Source: CAZWMK01 sp964635065 (lineage in GTDB: Bacteria; Pseudomonadota; Alphaproteobacteria; Sphingomonadales; Sphingomonadaceae). Taken from it: a stretch of 9,534 bases of DNA. The stretch's first letter is position 1; every line of letters starts with the position of its first letter. The DNA lies in the NCBI GenBank assembly GCA_964635065.1, contig CAZWMK010000091.1, positions 1 to 9,534 of the forward strand, given 5' to 3'. The notes under the pieces are model-generated. The model searched no databases. It was not told where the DNA came from and worked only from the letters and a program-made list of their open reading frames with translations. Shown one piece after another: positions 6,139 to 9,534 of the stretch. Position numbers and translations under genes: made by a program.

Positions 6139-6905
6139 AGGGCAGCCGCGTTCAGGCCGTCGTGCAGGAATTGCAGGGCGAAAAGATCGATATCATTCCG
6201 TGGTCGCCCGATACCGCGACCTTCGTGGTGAATGCGCTTCAGCCCGCCGAAGTCGCCAAGGTCGTCATCGACGAGGATGAGAACCGCATCGAAGTCGTGG
6301 TGCCTGACGATCAGCTCAGCCTTGCCATCGGTCGTCGCGGCCAGAATGTTCGCCTCGCCAGCCAGTTGACCGGTCATCAGATCGATATCATGACCGAAGC
6401 CGACGAAAGCGAGCGCCGCCAGAAGGAGTTTGTCGAACGTTCGGAAATGTTCCAGAACGAACTCGACGTCGATGAAACGCTGGCGCAGTTGCTGGTGGCC
6501 GAGGGCTTCTCGTCGCTGGAAGAAGTCGCCTATGTCGAGACCGACGAGCTGGCGACGATCGAGGGCTTTGATGAAGACCTTGCCGCCGAGCTGCAAAATC
6601 GTGCCGCCGAGGCGCTGGAGCGCCGTGAGGCGGCTGCACGCGAAGAGCGTCGCGCGCTGGGCGTGGACGACGCACTGGCCGAAATCCAGGGCCTGTCTGA
6701 AGCCATGCTGCTGACACTGGGCAAGGCGGGCATCAAGACGCTCGACGACCTTGGCGATCTTGCGACCGACGAACTGATCGGCAAGAAGGACGGTCTCCTG
6801 AAAGAGTTCGGCCTGAACGACGCCGAGGGTAATGCAATCATCATGGCGGCGCGCCAACACTGGTTCGCCGATGAGGGGGACGCTTCCGCGGATGCCTCAG
6901 CATGA
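6135..6905 (+). CDS. nusA: NusA, C-terminal fragment (rest of KH1, KH2, acidic repeats)
   Basis: This 256-residue ORF continues NusA in the frame shifted relative to 5416-6138. Its first residues, MKGSRVQAVVQELQGEKIDI, are the second half of KH1, starting within the KH1 GxxG loop (GMKG). KH2 spans about 25-88 with its GxxG in AIGRRGQNVRLA (64-75). The C-terminal region has two helix-hairpin-helix-like repeats of the type that contact RNA polymerase alpha CTD or NusG: LLVAEGFSSLEEVAYVETDEL (119-139) and LSEAMLLTLGKAGIKTLDDL (187-206). Its ATG overlaps the preceding stop as ATGA, a geometry that allows termination-reinitiation, but there is no Shine-Dalgarno sequence just upstream. If it is translated, the two pieces would still lack a central KH1 strand. 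Its end overlaps the ylxR start by 14 bp. Confidence 0.88.
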   Translation: MKGSRVQAVVQELQGEKIDIIPWSPDTATFVVNALQPAEVAKVVIDEDENRIEVVVPDDQLSLAIGRRGQNVRLASQLTGHQIDIMTEADESERRQKEFVERSEMFQNELDVDETLAQLLVAEGFSSLEEVAYVETDELATIEGFDEDLAAELQNRAAEALERREAAAREERRALGVDDALAEIQGLSEAMLLTLGKAGIKTLDDLGDLATDELIGKKDGLLKEFGLNDAEGNAIIMAARQHWFADEGDASADASA

Positions 6906-7536
6906 CCCCGAAAGACGCTGCATCATCAGCGGCGCCCATGGCGAACGCGATGCGCTGATCCGGCTGGCACTCGGTCCCGACGGTTGCGTGCTGCCTGATC
7001 TTCAGGCGCGCGCGCCGGGACGCGGTGCGTGGGTCACGGCGGACCGCGCAGTAATCGAGACAGCGCAGGCCAAGGGGCGCATGCGCGGTGCTCTGGCGCG
7101 CGCATTCAAGCAGGACGGCGTGACAGCCCCCGCCGATCTTGCAGACCGTATCGAATCAGGGTTGGCCCGGTTGGTGTTCGACAGGCTGGGCTTGGAAATG
7201 CGCGCTGGCCATCTCATATATGGCGCGGCACGCATTGAGGATGCGCTGCGCGCGGGCCGGGTTGTCGTCTTGCTGCACGCCAGTGATGCCGCCCCTGATG
7301 GCCGGGCCAAGCTGGATCGGCTGGCTGGCAAGGCGCGGATCCTGACGCTGCCGGCGGGGCGCGCTGAAATCTCTTTGGCGCTGGGCCGGGAAAATGTAGT
7401 ACACGCCGCCTTGTGCGATCGCGGCGCGGCGGGACGCATATTGTCTGCTGTCGAGCGATGGTGTGCCTTTCGTGGAATCGAAAATGCGAGTATGGACGCG
7501 GGCGAACTGTCCGCGCCGGACGGATGTAGGAAATAA
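6892..7536 (+). CDS. ylxR: YlxR (DUF448) - L7Ae-like fusion, putative RNA-binding protein
   Basis: This 214-residue protein combines two small nucleic acid-binding modules that are separate genes (ylxR and ylxQ) in Bacillus; the fusion is usual in alphaproteobacteria. The YlxR/DUF448 part (about 6-75) shows ERRCIISG, ALIRLALGPDGCVLPD, the signature PGRGAWV (42-48) and RAFKQD. The L7Ae/Gadd45-like part (about 100-195) shows GHLIYGAARIEDALRAGRVVVLLHA (starting at 106) and ALGRENVVHAALCD. YlxR proteins have been linked to RNase P and to gene regulation; the role here is not established. I chose the ATG at 6892 because DUF448 homology begins right after it and AGGGGGA lies 11 nt upstream; in-frame ATGs at 6871 and 6832 would extend it further into nusA. 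The location between nusA and infB is the canonical one. Confidence 0.88.
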   Translation: MPQHDPERRCIISGAHGERDALIRLALGPDGCVLPDLQARAPGRGAWVTADRAVIETAQAKGRMRGALARAFKQDGVTAPADLADRIESGLARLVFDRLGLEMRAGHLIYGAARIEDALRAGRVVVLLHASDAAPDGRAKLDRLAGKARILTLPAGRAEISLALGRENVVHAALCDRGAAGRILSAVERWCAFRGIENASMDAGELSAPDGCRK

Positions 7537-7544
7537 AGGCCGGA

Positions 7545-9534
7545 ATGAGCGACGATAACAAACCCAAGCTTGGCGCACGCGCACCCCTTGGCATCAAGAA
7601 GACGGTAGACGTCGGCCAGGTGAAGCAAAGCTTCAGTCATGGCCGCACCAAGTCGGTTGTGGTCGAGGTCAAGCGTTCGCGCATCCTGCGCAAGCCGGGT
7701 GAAGTGGTTGAAGAAGCGCCCGTCGTCGAAGCGCCCGCGCCTGAAGCGCCGAAGGCCGCCCCGGTTGCGCCACCGCCACCGCCTCCGGCTCCGGTTGCTG
7801 AACCTGTCGCGCCGCCTGTGGCGCCTGTCGTGTCGGCACCCGAACCCGTACCGGCCCCGGAACCCGTGCCGGCACCGGCACCCGTGGCTGAACCTGCGCC
7901 TGCGCCAGCGCCAGCGCCCGCACCGACCCCGGCACCTGAGAAGGTCGAGGCTGCACCCGTGCCCGCTCCCGCTCCCGTGCCGACACCTGCGGCCCCGGCT
8001 GCGGCCGCCCCTGCGGTAACGGCTGCCCAGTCGGCTCCGGCCAAATCGGCGCCAGCCAAGCCTGTCCCGGCTGCGAACAAGCCGGGTGGGTCGTCGCGTC
8101 AGGCGCCGCGCGCTGCTGAGCCCATGCGTCCGCGGCACATGACGCAACGGCCGACTGACCTTGCGTCGCGTCAGGAATTGCAGGCCCGCCTCCTGCGCGA
8201 AGCAGAAGAAGAGCGTCTTCGCCTGGCCGAAGAGGCGCGTCGCCGCGAAGAGGCCGAGCGTGCTGAGGCACAGGAAGCCGAGCGCCGTCGTATCGAGGAA
8301 AAACGCCGCGAGGAAGAAGCCGAAGCTGTCCGCGCAGCCGAAGCGGCGCGTCTGGCAGCCGAAGAAGCTGCCCGTGCCGCCGCCGCGCCGCCTGCCGCTG
8401 CGCCGGTGGCGGATGAATCCGACGAGGGTGCGCGCGGTGTGCGCCGTGGTCCGGCATCGCCCGCCCGCCGTCCCGAACCCGCCCGTCCGACGCGCGGCCG
8501 TGGCGACGACCGTCGCGAACGCGGCAAGCTGACTGTGACCCGCGCACTTGGCGACGATGAAGGCGGCGTGCGTGCGCGCAGCCTTGCGGCGCTGAAGCGC
8601 GCCCGCGAAAAGGACAAGCGCGCTCATCAGCAGATGGGATCGCAGGCAAAGCAGGTGCGCGACGTTGTGGTGCCCGAAGCGATCACGGTGCAGGAGCTCG
8701 CCAACCGCATGGCCGAGCGCGGTGCCGATCTTGTGAAGTCGCTGTTCAAGATGGGGATGATGGCGACCATCAACCAGACCATCGATCAGGACACGGCCGA
8801 ACTGCTTGTCACCGAATTCGGGCATAATGTGAAGCGCGTGGCCGATTCCGACGTTGAAATCGGCGTCGTGGGCGATGAGGATTCGTCGGCTGATCTGCAG
8901 CCGCGTCCGCCGGTCGTCACCATCATGGGTCACGTCGACCACGGCAAGACTTCGCTGCTCGATGCCCTGCGCGGCACCGATGTCGCCACAGGCGAAGCGG
9001 GGGGCATCACCCAGCACATCGGCGCCTATCAGGTGAAACTGAAGTCGGGCGACAAGGTGACTTTCCTCGATACGCCGGGCCACGAAGCCTTCACCGAAAT
9101 GCGCGCGCGCGGTGCGAACATCACCGACATCGTCATTCTGGTGGTGGCGGCCGATGATGGCCTGAAGCCACAGACGATCGAGGCGATCAACCATACCAAG
9201 GCAGCGGGCGTTCCGATGATCGTCGCGATCAACAAGTGCGACAAGCCGGGCGCCAAGCCGCAGAAGGTTCGCGAGGAACTGCTCCAGCATGAAATTGTCG
9301 TCGAAGGCATGGGCGGTGACGTGCAGGACGTCGAAGTGTCGGCGCTCAAGGGCACCGGGCTTGACGAACTGATCGAAAAGATTCTGCTGCAGGCAGAAAT
9401 CCTCGAGCTCAAGGCCAACCCGGCCCGCAGCGCCGAAGGTACGGTGATTGAAGCCAAGCTCGACAAGGGGCGCGGTCCGCTGGCCACCATCCTTGTTCGC
9501 CGTGGCACGCTCAAGGTTGGCGATGTCTTCGTCG
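7545..9534 (+). CDS. infB: Translation initiation factor IF2 (InfB), 5' part, runs off the window
   Basis: IF2 is the GTPase that places fMet-tRNA on the 30S subunit and promotes subunit joining. The open frame covers 663 codons and continues past the edge. Domains in order: an IF2-associated segment (about 8-60, PLGIKKTVDVGQVKQSFSHG); a Pro/Ala/Val-rich low-complexity stretch (about 62-180); a Glu/Arg/Ala-rich segment, probably a long helix (about 206-285); the short conserved LTVTRALGDDEGGVRARSL; IF2_N (from about 373, VVVPEAITVQELANRM); and the G domain. G motifs are all intact: GHVDHGKT (462-469), DTPGH (509-513), NKCD (563-566) and SALKG (from 599). The visible part ends in the second domain (GTVIEAKLDKGRGPLATILV). 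AAGG lies 5 nt before the ATG and overlaps the ylxR stop. An opposite-strand open frame of over 700 codons is only a shadow. Confidence 0.96.
   Translation, partial: MSDDNKPKLGARAPLGIKKTVDVGQVKQSFSHGRTKSVVVEVKRSRILRKPGEVVEEAPVVEAPAPEAPKAAPVAPPPPPPAPVAEPVAPPVAPVVSAPEPVPAPEPVPAPAPVAEPAPAPAPAPAPTPAPEKVEAAPVPAPAPVPTPAAPAAAAPAVTAAQSAPAKSAPAKPVPAANKPGGSSRQAPRAAEPMRPRHMTQRPTDLASRQELQARLLREAEEERLRLAEEARRREEAERAEAQEAERRRIEEKRREEEAEAVRAAEAARLAAEEAARAAAAPPAAAPVADESDEGARGVRRGPASPARRPEPARPTRGRGDDRRERGKLTVTRALGDDEGGVRARSLAALKRAREKDKRAHQQMGSQAKQVRDVVVPEAITVQELANRMAERGADLVKSLFKMGMMATINQTIDQDTAELLVTEFGHNVKRVADSDVEIGVVGDEDSSADLQPRPPVVTIMGHVDHGKTSLLDALRGTDVATGEAGGITQHIGAYQVKLKSGDKVTFLDTPGHEAFTEMRARGANITDIVILVVAADDGLKPQTIEAINHTKAAGVPMIVAINKCDKPGAKPQKVREELLQHEIVVEGMGGDVQDVEVSALKGTGLDELIEKILLQAEILELKANPARSAEGTVIEAKLDKGRGPLATILVRRGTLKVGDVFV

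Noticed and set aside
6100..6140. Programmed ribosomal frameshift in nusA.
   Set aside because: No slippery heptamer or following pseudoknot is apparent. A frameshift alone would not restore the roughly 19 missing conserved residues.
7728..8090. Repeats in infB as a CRISPR-like or tandem repeat array.
   Set aside because: The repeats are in-frame coding for Pro/Ala units, irregular in length, and have no unique spacers.
7002..9290. A 762-codon open frame on the minus strand opposite ylxR and infB.
   Set aside because: It lies antisense to infB, whose G-motifs are all intact. Its translation is low-complexity (Arg/Gly/His-rich) in the Pro/Ala tract and resembles no protein; it is an effect of high GC and skewed codon use.

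Overview
The window looks like a chromosomal housekeeping region of an alphaproteobacterium, most likely a sphingomonad (Sphingomonadales). This rests on the high GC content, the style of the protein sequences, and an alphaproteobacterial-type rimP-nusA-ylxR-infB operon with a YlxR-L7Ae fusion and a long Pro/Ala-rich IF2 N-terminus. The order was judged by eye, with no database search. No phage, IS element, CRISPR array or defence system is visible.

Layout. The left part (about 1-2490) is a compact minus-strand unit. In transcription order it holds comF (double zinc ribbon phosphoribosyltransferase-like), grxC (glutaredoxin 3), a nitrilase-superfamily hydrolase, a DUF1178 protein and a tRNA-Arg(CCT). 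Its genes overlap or nearly touch. A short divergent spacer (2489-2553) separates it from a plus-strand series: an NDUFAF5/BioC-like methyltransferase, a small secreted protein of unknown function, and trmB (tRNA m7G46 methyltransferase). After a leader of about 100 bp with a candidate promoter and a strong palindrome comes the transcription/translation operon rimP, nusA, ylxR and infB. infB runs off the right edge.

How the genes work together. RimP (30S maturation), NusA (transcription elongation and antitermination), the YlxR/L7Ae RNA-binding protein and IF2 (initiator tRNA delivery) form the classic operon coupling transcription to ribosome assembly and translation initiation. TrmB and the tRNA gene also belong to translation. 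The left unit mixes redox (Grx3), metabolite-repair-type amidase and unknown functions.

Two anomalies deserve attention. (1) nusA is broken in the middle of KH1. About 58 nt that encode a highly conserved stretch in the family are missing, which shifts the frame and leaves two ORFs joined by an ATGA stop/start overlap. This is either an assembly error or a split NusA. (2) trmB is interrupted by exactly 100 N flanked by an identical 55-bp copy on each side. Merging the copies restores a perfect 227-residue TrmB, so the gap is almost certainly a scaffolding artefact. I found no convincing new multi-gene system; the split nusA is the most unusual signal.
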